Origin: Streptomyces bikiniensis | Lineage (GTDB): Bacteria; Actinomycetota; Actinomycetes; Streptomycetales; Streptomycetaceae | Assembly: GCA_000716465.1 (NCBI GenBank) | Contig: JNWL01000048.1 | Coordinates: 1-44,306 of the forward strand | DNA: 44,306 nucleotides | Direction of reading: 5' to 3' | Shown here: positions 1 to 8,421 of the stretch, one piece after another | Numbering within the stretch: the stretch's first letter is position 1 | How the letters are laid out: each line of letters opens with the position of its first letter | Position numbers and translations under genes: made by a program | The notes under the pieces: generated by a model | Seen by the model: only the letters and a program-made list of their open reading frames with translations | Told to the model about the DNA's origin: nothing | Database searches by the model: none

Positions 1-215
1 CCCCACTCCCGACCGCCGCCCCGGCCCCGCCCCAAGCCCCGTCGAAGGCGCGGCAGGCCTTCCGGTGGGTACCGCGCCCGCACTACACCGGCGGCCCCAC
101 CCGCCCGCTCCCGGCAGGAATGACGACGACCATGTCCACGGTCGTCGTCACCCTCCCGGGCGTTCTGGCCGCGGTCGCCCTGCGCCCGGGTTCCCGCCGC
201 CGCGGCCGCGGCTGA
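1..215 (+). CDS. C-terminal end of a membrane-anchored protein (5' partial)
   Basis: An open frame runs from the left edge (first full codon at 3) to a TGA at 213-215. The translated end is rich in Pro and Ala, then has a hydrophobic stretch (MSTVVVTLPGVLAAVAL) followed by a basic tail (RPGSRRRGRG). That is the usual shape of a C-terminal membrane anchor. The catalytic or binding part lies outside the window, so no family can be named. After the stop come several copies of a GTAC-containing hexamer (about 221-252) before the next gene. Confidence 0.5.
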   Translation, partial: PLPTAAPAPPQAPSKARQAFRWVPRPHYTGGPTRPLPAGMTTTMSTVVVTLPGVLAAVALRPGSRRRGRG

Positions 216-293
216 CACCCCGTACCCGTACTCATACCTGTACCTGTACTGGCCCCCTTTCCCTTCTCACTTCACCCGCACTGGAGTTGCGCT

Positions 294-1055
294 GTGCCGG
301 AATGGCTCGTCTACACCCTCGCCTCGGTCCTGGTCTGCCTGCTCGTCATCGCGACCACCGTCATGCGGCACCGCAGGGTGGCCGCGGACGAGGACACCTC
401 CGAGACCCCGGACGTGCTGGAGTACATGGTCATGATGGTCGGCGTCGTCTACGCCATCGTGCTCGGCCTGGCGATCGCGGGCGTGTGGGAGGCCCGTGGC
501 GCGGCCGAGGACACCGTCCAGCGCGAGGCCCAGGCCCTGTACGAGATCGACCAGCGGCTCGACGTCTATCCGGCCGCCTTCCGCGCCCAGGTCAAGGAGC
601 ACATCGACGCCTACGCCCGGCACGCCGTCACCGCCGAGTGGCCCGCCATGAAGGAGGACGTCCCCGTCGGCTCCACCGGCGCCGAACTGCTCGGCCGCAT
701 CCGCAGCGACATCGCCCACCACACCCCGTCCGACGAACTGCAGGCCCAGGCCTACCAGCCCCTTCTCGACCAGGTCGCCGCCGCCGACGACGCCCGCCAC
801 CAGCGCCTGGACAGCGCCGGCACCACCCTGCCCGGCGCCGTCTGGTTCGGCCTCGTGGCCGGCGCCGTGGTCACCCTCGGCCTGCTCTACACCCTGCAGA
901 TCCGCCGCTCCGCCCGCGAACTGCTGCTGGCCGCCACCTTCAGCTCCCTGGTGGTCTTCCTGCTCTTCCTCGTCTGGAGCTTCGACGCCCCCTTCGGTCA
1001 TTCCGGCACCGACTCCGCCCAGCCCCTGAGCGACCTGATCGCCCCGACCGTCTGA
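294..1055 (+). CDS. DUF4239 family integral membrane protein
   Basis: A 253-aa protein starting with GTG and a hydrophobic segment at residues 5-22. A second segment lies near 43-66 and two more near 183-203 and 208-230, with a polar, helical region of about 110 residues between the pairs. This two-plus-two membrane layout, with the central sequence beginning WEARGAAEDTVQREAQALYEIDQRL, fits the DUF4239 (bestrophin-like) family common in actinomycetes. The biochemical role of the family is not established. It stands alone on the plus strand and converges on the zinc-finger gene at 1401. Confidence 0.75.
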   Translation: MPEWLVYTLASVLVCLLVIATTVMRHRRVAADEDTSETPDVLEYMVMMVGVVYAIVLGLAIAGVWEARGAAEDTVQREAQALYEIDQRLDVYPAAFRAQVKEHIDAYARHAVTAEWPAMKEDVPVGSTGAELLGRIRSDIAHHTPSDELQAQAYQPLLDQVAAADDARHQRLDSAGTTLPGAVWFGLVAGAVVTLGLLYTLQIRRSARELLLAATFSSLVVFLLFLVWSFDAPFGHSGTDSAQPLSDLIAPTV

Positions 1056-1205
1056 TCCCCCGTCCGGAGCGACGGCCGGCTTCGGCCGAGGGGGGCGGCC
1101 CCGATCGCGGTCGAGGCGGGAGGCTGGTGGCACGACCGACACCACCGGCCTCCGGCCGATCGCTCCGCCCGATCCCACCCGCCCGGACCGTCCTCGACTC
1201 CGCCC

Positions 1206-1229
1206 GGTGGGCGACTTCCGAAGCCCACC
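1206..1229. terminator. Inverted repeat between convergent genes, possible terminator
   Basis: GGTGGGC (1206-1212) and GCCCACC (1223-1229) are a perfect 7-bp inverted repeat with a 10-nt loop. It lies in the 345-bp gap (1056-1400) between the convergent DUF4239 and zinc-finger genes. There is no U-tract, which is normal in Streptomyces. A second small GC hairpin (CGGCCG-GCTT-CGGCCG) lies near 1074-1090. I see no gene in this gap. Confidence 0.35.
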
Positions 1230-1400
1230 GCTCCTTCGCCGCCGACCCCCGCGACCGGCAGGCCCTCGGCAGCGCCGTCCAGGCGCTCCACCCGACCGGT
1301 CCGCCGGGCCGTGGTTCCGTCCGTTCCGCGGGCCGGTGCGACCGGTGCGCCAGGGGGATCCGGCCGTCGCACCCGCGGCCGTCGGGTGACGGTTCCCGGG

Positions 1401-1772
1401 TCACTCCTCCCCGGAGAACCGCTCCCAGGCCGACTGGCGGGTGATGCCCAGCGCCTGGCCGATCCTGGCCCAGGTCACGCCGCGTCGCCGGAGCTCCGTG
1501 ACCCACATGCGCAGATCGGCCTCGATCCGGTCGGCGACGGCCGCGACCCGGGGCAGCCGCTCCAGCATCTCGGCGTCGCTCAGCTCGCCCCACATCGGCA
1601 TCCGCAACTCGGTCGGACCCGGCCGGTATTCGGCCACGATCGAGGCGGCCAGGTCCACGCACTCGGTGCAGATGTTCACCCCGGGGCCGGCGACCAGCTT
1701 GGTCACCTCCGCCTCGGGCCTGGCGCAGAACGAGCACATCCGGCCGTCGTCGTCCGTCTTCCCGGCGAACAC
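1401..1772 (-). CDS. ClpX-type C4 zinc-finger protein with C-terminal helix-turn-helix
   Basis: A 123-aa protein. Near the N-terminus it has CSFC-x18-CTEC spacing (about residues 13-39), the C4 zinc knuckle otherwise found at the N-terminus of ClpX. It lacks the AAA domain, so it is not ClpX. The C-terminus (RRRGVTWARIGQALGITRQSAWERF) is a clear helix-turn-helix. The GTG at 1772 was chosen because GGAGGAGG lies 5 bases upstream; an internal ATG at 1739 has no such site. The combination suggests a small DNA-binding regulator. A long dyad sits over its own promoter (1800-1850), which suggests autoregulation. Confidence 0.75.
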   Translation of the reverse strand: MFAGKTDDDGRMCSFCARPEAEVTKLVAGPGVNICTECVDLAASIVAEYRPGPTELRMPMWGELSDAEMLERLPRVAAVADRIEADLRMWVTELRRRGVTWARIGQALGITRQSAWERFSGEE

Positions 1773-1799
1773 GGCACCCTCCTCCACCGGCGGCCCGCC

Positions 1800-1850
1800 T
1801 GTCAGGCCGCCCCTGACGGCCAGCTTAGGAACGTCAGGGGCGACCTGACA
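1800..1850. promoter_or_regulatory. Long dyad overlapping the zinc-finger gene promoter
   Basis: Nested perfect inverted repeats: outer arms TGTCAGG (1800-1806) and CCTGACA (1844-1850), inner arms GCCCCTGACG (1809-1818) and CGTCAGGGGC (1832-1841), separated by 13 nt. All four arms share a TGTCAGG/TGACGG-like half site. The dyad covers the -35 and -10 hexamers of the minus-strand gene, as expected for a repressor operator. As RNA it would also form a hairpin. Confidence 0.6.
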
Positions 1851-1851
1851 A
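1822..1851 (-). promoter_or_regulatory. Promoter of the zinc-finger gene
   Basis: On the minus strand TTGTCA (1851-1846) is followed after 18 nt by TAAGCT (1827-1822). This is a good match to the vegetative HrdB-type pattern TTGACA-N17/18-TANNNT. Transcription would start near 1815, about 43 nt before the GTG. Confidence 0.5.
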
Positions 1852-1903
1852 GCCGTGGCCGTACCCGGCGAAGCCCGATCGGGCGCGGGCACCGCCCCGG
1901 GCG

Positions 1904-3295
1904 TCAGGCGATGGTGACGACACGCGCCCAGGCGGGCGGGGCGTCGGGGACGTAATCGGGGTTCTCCTCGTCCACCGAGCGGGCGGGCCGGGGGAAGAGC
2001 CCGACGACGGTGCGGCAGGGCGGCCGGACGGACGGCCAGGGCGTCTGGCCGTCCGTCAGGGCGACGATGACGTCCGGACGCGGCCGGGCGCGCAGGGCCC
2101 GGGCGAAACCCGAGCGCAGGTCCGTCCCCCCGCCACCGACCAGCTCGATGTCCTCCGCCCGGCAGAGCGGCACGGCGACCCCGGCCGCCGCGTCGCAGGA
2201 GATCACCGAGACCAGGTCGCGCCGCCCGCCCACCGCCCGCGAGATCGCCGCCACCTCCAGGAGCGCACCGCCCAGCTCGGCGTCGCTCACGGACCCCGAG
2301 GTGTCGATGACCACGCAGACGCTGGGCGGCGTACGGCGCAGACTCGGCAGCACCACCCCCGGCACACCGGCCGAACGCCGGGACGGACGCCGGTAGCTGT
2401 GGTCCTCGCCCGCCCCCGGCGCCCCCGCCGCCGAACGGATCGCGGCCCCCAGCAGGCGCCGCCACGGCTGCGGCGGACGGAACGCCTCCTCCGCCCACCG
2501 GCGCCACCCCTCCGGCGCGTCGCCCGGCCGGCCCTTGATGCCCTCCGCGACCCGGAAGCGCACCGCGTCCCGCTGCTGCCTGCTCAGCCCGTGGGCCCCG
2601 TCGGGCCCCAGCTCCCACGGCCGGGCGTGGCCGTCCGCGCCGCTGCCGCAGTCCAGCCAGGCCAGGCCGGCGGCGAGTCCGGACATCGACGCCGTCCGCA
2701 GGTACTCCTCCATCAACCGCCCCTCGGGCAGCCGCAGCAGCGAAGGGAGCACCGCCCCGGCCGGCCGGGGCAGGCCGTCGCCGTAGATGTCGTCGTTGAT
2801 CTCGAAGTCGGCGGCGATGTTGCGCCGAAGCCGCTCTCCCGGCCCGTGCTCGCCGTGCTCCTCCGCGTACCGCTCGCCCCGCCCGTGGTGGTCCCGGAGC
2901 AGATGGGAGACCTCGTGCACCCAGACGCCCGCCAGCTCCTCCACCGGAGTGGACGCCACGAACCCCGGGGAGACGTAGCAGCGCCAGTACGCGTCCACCG
3001 CCATCGTCGGCACCGACCGGTCCTCCACCACGTGCAGGGCGAAGAGCGCGCTTGCCAGATAGGGCCGTACCCTGGCCGCGTGCAGCCGGGCGGCCAGCAA
3101 CTTGTCCGTGTCCAGGGGGAGTCCGTACGCACCGGCCGGCCCCTTGCGGTCACGCGACGCGCCGGAACCGGCCGGCGGCGTCGGCGCGGTGGCCCGCACC
3201 GGGCGCGGCGGCGGGGGAGGGGCCACCGGGCGGGGGAGCGGCACCGGAACCGGGTGCCTCCGGTGCGGCGGCCGGGGCCGCGCGGCCCCCGTCAC
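1904..3295 (-). CDS. VWA-like/DUF2201 protein with putative metallopeptidase motif
   Basis: A 463-aa protein. After a Pro-rich start (1-45), a helical domain carries WVHEVSH (HExxH at 127-131), the motif of the DUF2201 N-terminal putative metallopeptidase domain. The C-terminal third is VWA-like with the MIDAS sequence DTSGS (331-335), a GGGGTD loop and a late TDG motif. The GTG at 3295 overlaps the TGA of the AAA ATPase gene (GTGA), so the two are translationally coupled. MoxR-type ATPases plus VWA proteins usually act as chaperone-like pairs that remodel or activate a target complex. The target here is unknown; the upstream 502-aa protein is the obvious candidate. Whether the HExxH site is active is not shown. 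Confidence 0.85.
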   Translation of the reverse strand: MTGAARPRPPHRRHPVPVPLPRPVAPPPPPRPVRATAPTPPAGSGASRDRKGPAGAYGLPLDTDKLLAARLHAARVRPYLASALFALHVVEDRSVPTMAVDAYWRCYVSPGFVASTPVEELAGVWVHEVSHLLRDHHGRGERYAEEHGEHGPGERLRRNIAADFEINDDIYGDGLPRPAGAVLPSLLRLPEGRLMEEYLRTASMSGLAAGLAWLDCGSGADGHARPWELGPDGAHGLSRQQRDAVRFRVAEGIKGRPGDAPEGWRRWAEEAFRPPQPWRRLLGAAIRSAAGAPGAGEDHSYRRPSRRSAGVPGVVLPSLRRTPPSVCVVIDTSGSVSDAELGGALLEVAAISRAVGGRRDLVSVISCDAAAGVAVPLCRAEDIELVGGGGTDLRSGFARALRARPRPDVIVALTDGQTPWPSVRPPCRTVVGLFPRPARSVDEENPDYVPDAPPAWARVVTIA

Positions 3296-4566
3296 CGGCG
3301 GGCCCCCGCCGCGCGCCCGGCACCGACCGCGGCGGTGGCGCGCCCCACCGACCGGTCCGCGCGCCGGGCGAGCCCGACCACCCCGGCCAGCCGCTCCACC
3401 GACTCGGGGATCTCCCAGTCGTCCCGGCGCAGCGCGGCCAGCGTCGACGCCGGGGCGACGAGCAGATCGGGGGCGCCGGTTTCGAGCGCCCGGACCAGTA
3501 CGGCCCAGCCCGCCTCCCACCGCTCCCGCTCCGGCCGCGCCCCGACGGCGGCCACCACCGCGTCGAGGGCCGCCTGGCGCAGGTCGCCGCGCTCCGGCAG
3601 TGCGGCGGAGGACGGATCGGCCAGCAGCGACTCGGGGTCCGGCAGGTCCATCCGGTCCAGATGGGCGAGGAGTTCGAGCCCGGGCCCGTCCCCCACCGCT
3701 CCCCGCACCAGCAGCGCCAGCACCTCCCGCGAGACGGAGGCCGCCGTCCCGAAGGCGAGGAGGGTCAGCGCGGCCTCCCAGCTCCGGGGCGAGGGCCAGG
3801 CGCCCCCGCGCTGCGTCTCGGTGGACGGCAGCCGGTGGATCAGCGTCGGCCGGGCCTTCAGGAAGCCGCAGACCGCGCGCCGGGCGAAGGCCACCGCCTC
3901 CGGCAGCCCCTCCCGGGCCAGCCGGGGCAGCTCCGCCCGAGGCCAGACCCCGCCGAGACCGCGCACCACCACCTCCCGGTCGTGCACCCAGTACAGGTGC
4001 ACGAACCGGTTGGCCAGCGGAGGGCTCAGCTCCCACCCGTCCGCCGCCGACGCCCGGGGATTGGCGGCGGCCACGATCCGTACGCCCGGCGGCAGCCGCA
4101 GCGTGCCGACCCGCCGCTCCAGGACGACCCGGAGCAGCGCGGCCTGCACGGCGGGCGTCGCGGTGGAGAGTTCGTCCAGGAAGAGCAGGCCCCGCCCGGC
4201 GCGCACGAGCTCCACGGCCCACTGCGGCGGCGCCATCGGCACTCCCCGTACCTCCGGGTCGTCGCCCACGATCGGCAGCCCGGAGAAGTCGGACGGCTCG
4301 TGGACGCTGGCGATGACGGTCGTCAGCGGCAGACCGAGGGAGTCGGCGAGCCGGGTCAGGGCCGCGGTCTTGCCGATGCCCGGTTCGCCCCAGAGCAGTA
4401 CGGGCAGGTCGGCGGCGACGGCCAGGGTGAGCGCTTCGAGCTGTTCGTCGGGGCGCGGTTCGGTGGTCGTCGCCCGCAGGAGCCCGAGGAGGTCGTCGGC
4501 GACGGCGAGGCGGGTGCCGGCCGCGGGGGAGAGGGCGGAGGCGGACACGGGGGTACGGAACGTCAT
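3292..4566 (-). CDS. MoxR-like AAA ATPase
   Basis: A 424-aa ATPase. It has Walker A GEPGIGKT (60-67), Walker B LLFLDE (127-132) and a sensor-1 Asn in AAANPR (about 169), then a GSPPLANRF-like arginine-finger region (WELSPPLANRF). These are marks of the MoxR/AAA_5 group. The ATG at 4566 has an AGG 8 nt upstream; in-frame starts at 4572 and 4575 are also possible. It is coupled through a GTGA overlap to the downstream VWA protein, the standard partner of MoxR ATPases. The 192-bp gap upstream separates it from the 502-aa gene in the same direction. Confidence 0.9.
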   Translation of the reverse strand: MTFRTPVSASALSPAAGTRLAVADDLLGLLRATTTEPRPDEQLEALTLAVAADLPVLLWGEPGIGKTAALTRLADSLGLPLTTVIASVHEPSDFSGLPIVGDDPEVRGVPMAPPQWAVELVRAGRGLLFLDELSTATPAVQAALLRVVLERRVGTLRLPPGVRIVAAANPRASAADGWELSPPLANRFVHLYWVHDREVVVRGLGGVWPRAELPRLAREGLPEAVAFARRAVCGFLKARPTLIHRLPSTETQRGGAWPSPRSWEAALTLLAFGTAASVSREVLALLVRGAVGDGPGLELLAHLDRMDLPDPESLLADPSSAALPERGDLRQAALDAVVAAVGARPERERWEAGWAVLVRALETGAPDLLVAPASTLAALRRDDWEIPESVERLAGVVGLARRADRSVGRATAAVGAGRAAGARR

Positions 4567-4767
4567 GGGCATCACCTGAGGGAATGAGGGGACGGGGCGA
4601 CCCGTCCGGGTGTCACGGGACGTGAAAGGGCTCGACGTGGTACGCGCGGAGGGGTTCCGGAAGGCGGGGGAACGCGGACGGCGGAGAAGCCCGAGAGGGG
4701 AGGAGCCGGGAGAACGAAGGAACTCCGGGTGAAGGAGCCCCGGTTGAAGGAGGTCGGGGACGGGGGC

Positions 4768-6276
4768 TCAGAAGATCGGGTGTGGTGCGGACAGGCCGAC
4801 CCGGGGCCGGGACGGCTCGTTCCGCTTGCGGCGCATCGACAGGGGCGCACGGCGGTCGAGCCGGGGACGGTGGTCCGCCTTCGCGGACCTCGTGCCCGGG
4901 GCGTCCCCCGCGCCCGCCGCGCCGGCGCGCGCACCGGCGGCGGGATGCTCGGGAACCAGGCCCGCGCGGAAGAGTCCGTGGTCGACGCGGCGGGCCGCGG
5001 CGGACACCAGCTCCTCCCGGAGCGGGCCGTCGCGCAGGACCGCACCGGGACCGAGGAGCCCCACCACGACGTCCAGCGCCCCGGCGACGTCGCCGTGTCC
5101 GAGCCGCTCCCGGACCGCGGGCAGGGCCTCCGGACTGCGGTGCACCGCGTCGATCGCCCGCAGACAGGGCAGCGCCGGCCCGCCGAGGGCCACGAGCAGC
5201 TCCTCCCGGCGCAGGGTGACCGGGTCGTGGTCGACCGCCGACAGCGCCCCGTTCCTCAGCGCGATCCGGTGGACCTCGCCCCGGCACTCCACCCGGTGCG
5301 GATCACCCGGCTCGTGGAAGAAGCCGGACAGCGCCGGGGGAACGGCGGGGACGGCCCCCGCCAGGGCCTCGGCGACGAGAGGGTGCAGCCGCTCCGCCGC
5401 GATCAGCCCCGCGCGCAGCAGCTCCAGGTCGGGAAGGACCCGGGCCGCCGCTTCCGGCAGCACCGGAAGCGCCGCCGCCTCCTGCGGCGGCAGCGGTTCC
5501 CGCGGCGGTCCGAGGACCGGGGCGTGGCTGTCGTCGGGCGCGGTGAGCGCGTACACGGCCCGCCGCCCCGCACCGAGCCGTACGGTGAAGGCTCCGCGCG
5601 GGGGAAGCCCCTCGGACCGCAGCAGCGACTCGGCTTCGGCCGCCCACCGCGCGACCGCCCACGGGCCGCCCCGGAGGAGGGACGCGTCGAGCCCTTCGGG
5701 CGGCACCGCGGACGGTTCCCCGTCCGCACCGCACCGCCGCCCCAGGTCACCGGCCTGCTCCGCGTCCCAGAGGTGCCGGTGCAGGTCGAGCCGGAAGCGC
5801 CGGTCGGGATGCGGATGCGGGTGGACGCACGGAGAGCGCCCGGGAACATCGTTCCCGGACCCCTCCCACACGGCGAGCGACATCCGTTGCCCGGCGTCCG
5901 CCCAGGCCGGCGGCGTCCGCACCACCAGGCTCAACGGCACGGCGCCGGGCACCCCGTAACGGGCCAGAGCGAGGGTGAGCCCGGGACGGAGGCGCCCGTC
6001 GGGGGCGATGCGGGGCATGTGCCAGCGGAGCAGATCCGGTGCCAGACGACGCAGGTCGGCACGGATCCGGGCGGCCGGGCCGGTGCCGTGGCGGTCGGCC
6101 ACGGCGCGCAGATCGAAGTCGACGTCGATCCGGGCGGCGGCACAGGCCCCCGCCCAGTCACCGACCGCACGCCGTGCGGTCGCGGTCTCGATCATGGACG
6201 GTGGCACCGCGTACTGGCGCACGCGCCGCCACATCAGCAGACGGGTCGGAATCTCGTTCGCGAGGTGGTGTGCCAT
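4768..6276 (-). CDS. Uncharacterised protein upstream of the MoxR/VWA pair
   Basis: A 502-aa soluble protein with no motif I recognise. It opens MAHHLANEIPTRLLMWRRV, has a mixed alpha/beta middle part, and ends in a basic, Arg-rich, disordered-looking tail from about residue 430. There is no signal peptide or membrane segment. The ATG at 6276 follows AAGGTGAG at a good distance; an in-frame GTG at 6282 overlaps that site and is less likely. It lies in the same direction as the MoxR-like ATPase and VWA genes and is probably the third component, for example the substrate or adaptor. That role is inferred only from position. Confidence 0.7.
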   Translation of the reverse strand: MAHHLANEIPTRLLMWRRVRQYAVPPSMIETATARRAVGDWAGACAAARIDVDFDLRAVADRHGTGPAARIRADLRRLAPDLLRWHMPRIAPDGRLRPGLTLALARYGVPGAVPLSLVVRTPPAWADAGQRMSLAVWEGSGNDVPGRSPCVHPHPHPDRRFRLDLHRHLWDAEQAGDLGRRCGADGEPSAVPPEGLDASLLRGGPWAVARWAAEAESLLRSEGLPPRGAFTVRLGAGRRAVYALTAPDDSHAPVLGPPREPLPPQEAAALPVLPEAAARVLPDLELLRAGLIAAERLHPLVAEALAGAVPAVPPALSGFFHEPGDPHRVECRGEVHRIALRNGALSAVDHDPVTLRREELLVALGGPALPCLRAIDAVHRSPEALPAVRERLGHGDVAGALDVVVGLLGPGAVLRDGPLREELVSAAARRVDHGLFRAGLVPEHPAAGARAGAAGAGDAPGTRSAKADHRPRLDRRAPLSMRRKRNEPSRPRVGLSAPHPIF

Positions 6277-6338
6277 CAGCACTCACCTTGCGCGAACGAG
6301 TCCCCCAATCGGTACTAGGAGAAGTTCGTCATCTCCGC

Positions 6339-6349
6339 CAGCCTAACCC
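6339..6349 (-). promoter_or_regulatory. Possible -10 region of the 502-aa gene
   Basis: Reading on the minus strand, GGGTTAGGCTG occurs 63 nt before the ATG; TAGGCT fits the TANNNT -10 pattern. No good -35 is visible. The same 11-mer occurs upstream of the LuxR-type gene at 15342-15352. Confidence 0.3.
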
Positions 6350-6566
6350 ACTGTTGTTCGATCCTCCCCGGGTTTTTCCGTCCGGAAGGGGCGGGACCGA
6401 GCCGCCCCCCATCACCCCCACGGGTGGCCCCGCGCCGTCAAACGGGGCGCGCGGGGCACCGGGCGTACGGACGGGAGCGGGGGCGCGCCCCGCCGCGACA
6501 CCGGGCGCCGTTGGGGTGCGGCCGTTCGCGGGAAGGATCGCCGGGACATCGACGGAAAGGCCGCCC

Positions 6567-7112
6567 GTGGCAAGTGGATTCCAGCGCGACAAGCTCACCG
6601 GCATGTTCCGCGCGTTCGACGCCGACGACAACGGCTACCTGGACCGGAGCGACTTCCAGGCCCTCGCGGAGCGCTGGAGGGCCCTGCCCCGCGTGCGACC
6701 GGGATCCGAACTGGCCGCGCGCGTGGACGCGGTCATGCTGGGCTGGTGGGACCTCCTCGCGACCCATGTGGACGCGGACGGGGACGGCAGGGTCGACCTG
6801 GACGAGATCCTCGCCATGGTGGACCTGCTGCCCACGATGCGCGAGGTCGTCGCCGCGACCGCCGAGACCGTCTTCGACGCCGTCGACGAGAACGGGGACG
6901 GCCGCATCTCTCCCGCCGAGCACCGGAGGCTGGTCGACACGTGGCACGGCGGGAGCGTCGACGTCGCCGACGTCTTCGACCGCCTCGACCAGGACGGGGA
7001 CGGCTACCTCGACCGTCCCGAATTCACCGAGCTGTGGATCCAGTTCTGGATCAGCGACGACCCGGCCGAACCGGGCAACCACCTGTGCGGCCCCGTACCG
7101 ACCCGCACCTGA
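6567..7112 (+). CDS. Four-EF-hand calcium-binding protein (calerythrin-like)
   Basis: A 181-aa soluble protein with four canonical 12-residue EF-hand loops at about residues 18-29, 69-80, 107-118 and 141-152. Each has D-x-D/N-x-D/N-G spacing. Loop 1 ends in Asp rather than the usual Glu, so its calcium affinity may be lower. Size and layout match the actinobacterial calerythrin/CalD family of cytosolic calcium buffers or sensors. GTG 6567 was chosen because GGAAAGG lies 6 nt upstream and the first EF helix follows directly. It is divergent from the 502-aa gene, with a 290-bp gap between them. Confidence 0.88.
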   Translation: MASGFQRDKLTGMFRAFDADDNGYLDRSDFQALAERWRALPRVRPGSELAARVDAVMLGWWDLLATHVDADGDGRVDLDEILAMVDLLPTMREVVAATAETVFDAVDENGDGRISPAEHRRLVDTWHGGSVDVADVFDRLDQDGDGYLDRPEFTELWIQFWISDDPAEPGNHLCGPVPTRT

Positions 7113-7285
7113 CGGCCGCACCCGGCACGGAACGTCGGGCCGGGCGCGGCGCGGGGGCTTCGAAGGGGGGAAGACGGCTCCGATGTGCGAAGACGGGTGT
7201 GCCGCGGTGCGGGAGTCTGGGATCGTGGGTCCCCACAGCATCGGCGGATCGACGGCGGCCGCCCGTAGCCAGGGAGGGGCCCACC

Positions 7286-7669
7286 GTGCCAGCACGCGCA
7301 CCCAGGGCGGCGGGCGGCGAACCGGCCACCGAGGTGAGCACACCGCTCTACCAACTGAAGGCCGAGTTCTTCAAGACCCTCGGCCACCCGGTCCGCATCC
7401 GGGTCCTGGAGCTGCTCAGCGTCCGCGAGCACGCCGTCTCCGAGCTGCTGCCGGAGGTGGGCGTGGAGCCGGCGGCGCTCTCCCAGCAACTGGCCGTGCT
7501 GCGGAGGTCGAACCTCGTCCTGACGCGGCGCGAGGGCGTCAGCGTGTACTACCGCCTGGTGAACGACGAGGTCGCGGAGCTCCTCCGGGTCGCGCGCGGC
7601 ATCCTCACCGGGGTGCTCCAGGGCCAGGCCGCGCTGCTTGCGGACCTCGACGCCTCGGTCCGCCGCTGA
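7286..7669 (+). CDS. ArsR-family winged-helix transcriptional regulator
   Basis: A 127-aa protein with the ArsR fold: FFKTLGHPVRIRVLELL, then HAVSELLPEVGVEPAALSQQLAVLRRSNLVLTRREGVSVYYRL. It contains no cysteine, so it lacks the CxC metal site and is probably not a classical thiol metal sensor. GTG 7286 has GGGAGGGG 7 nt upstream; GTG 7334 (VSTPLYQLK) is the alternative. Just upstream (7225-7236) is a small palindrome, GTGGG-TC-CCCAC, that could be its operator. No obvious target gene is attached. The next gene, at 7848, encodes an unrelated small protein. Confidence 0.85.
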   Translation: MPARAPRAAGGEPATEVSTPLYQLKAEFFKTLGHPVRIRVLELLSVREHAVSELLPEVGVEPAALSQQLAVLRRSNLVLTRREGVSVYYRLVNDEVAELLRVARGILTGVLQGQAALLADLDASVRR

Positions 7670-7847
7670 CCGCCGGGCCGCCGGCCGGGCCCCCGACCCG
7701 TACGGGAGCGGTCGCGGATCGGCCGATGACGGCGGTCCGCGCCCCGTGTTCGGGCAAAGCGCCTCCGCCGGGCGGACGGGATGGGTAGCGTCGCCTCGGC
7801 GGGTGCGCAAAGGCGCCCGGCATATCCACTACGGAAGGCGGCAGCCC

Positions 7848-8222
7848 ATGGCGAACGTGGAAGTCTCTCTCAAGGAGATCATGACCCGGGTGGAGGGCAG
7901 TCTCGCCGCCGCGGTGGGCGACTACACCAGCGGCATGGCTCTGGGATCCCTCGGCGGCGGACGAGACTTCGACGTCCACGTCGCGGTCGCGGGGAACACC
8001 GACGTGATCCGGGCCAAGCTCCACACCATGGAGCTCCTCGGCCTCCAGGAGCAGATCGACGACATCCTCATCACCCTGGGCAACCAGTACCACCTCATCA
8101 CCCTCGGGAAGGGGCGGGGCAAGACCAACCTCTTCCTCTACCTCGTCCTCGACAAGCACAAGGCCAACCTGGCCATGGCCCGGCACCAACTGCGCCGCGT
8201 CGAAGAGGAGATGGAGGTCTGA
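7848..8222 (+). CDS. Roadblock/LC7-like small protein
   Basis: A 124-aa protein opening MANVEVSLKEIMTRVEGSLAAAVGDYTSGMALGSLGG. That opening matches the start of bacterial roadblock/LC7 (MglB-like) domains, where a helix is followed by strands. A GGAAGGCGG site precedes the ATG by 6 nt. Roadblock proteins in streptomycetes often regulate small GTPases in conservon-type operons, but no GTPase or histidine kinase gene is adjacent here. Assignment is by fold pattern and is moderately sure. A structured AT-rich element follows at 8248-8295. Confidence 0.6.
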   Translation: MANVEVSLKEIMTRVEGSLAAAVGDYTSGMALGSLGGGRDFDVHVAVAGNTDVIRAKLHTMELLGLQEQIDDILITLGNQYHLITLGKGRGKTNLFLYLVLDKHKANLAMARHQLRRVEEEMEV

Positions 8223-8247
8223 CCCCCTTCCGTCATACGCGTGCCCA

Positions 8248-8295
8248 AGACTTGCAGAAATTTGAAATTCTCTACGAAGGGATTTCCTGAAGTCT
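8248..8295. other. AT-rich structured element after the roadblock-like gene
   Basis: In DNA that is otherwise over 70% GC, this stretch is strikingly AT-rich. AGACTTgCAG (8248-8257) pairs with CTGAAGTCT (8287-8295). Inside it, AGAAATTT/GAAATTCT nearly forms a second hairpin. It could be a terminator, a small RNA or a protein-binding site. Confidence 0.4.
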
Positions 8296-8421
8296 GAAGA
8301 CCCGGATCCCGGACAAGCGCGGGCCTTCGGCGGGGGCGAGTCTTGGGCGGGGGCGGCCGCCGGGCGGCGCGGCCGTCCACGGCGGCGGGCGGTCCTGCCG
8401 GACAGCCCGCCGCCGGTGCCA

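Noticed and set aside
1401..1772. ClpX protease ATPase subunit
   Set aside because: Only the zinc knuckle is shared with ClpX. There is no Walker motif, and the protein is 123 aa with a C-terminal HTH.
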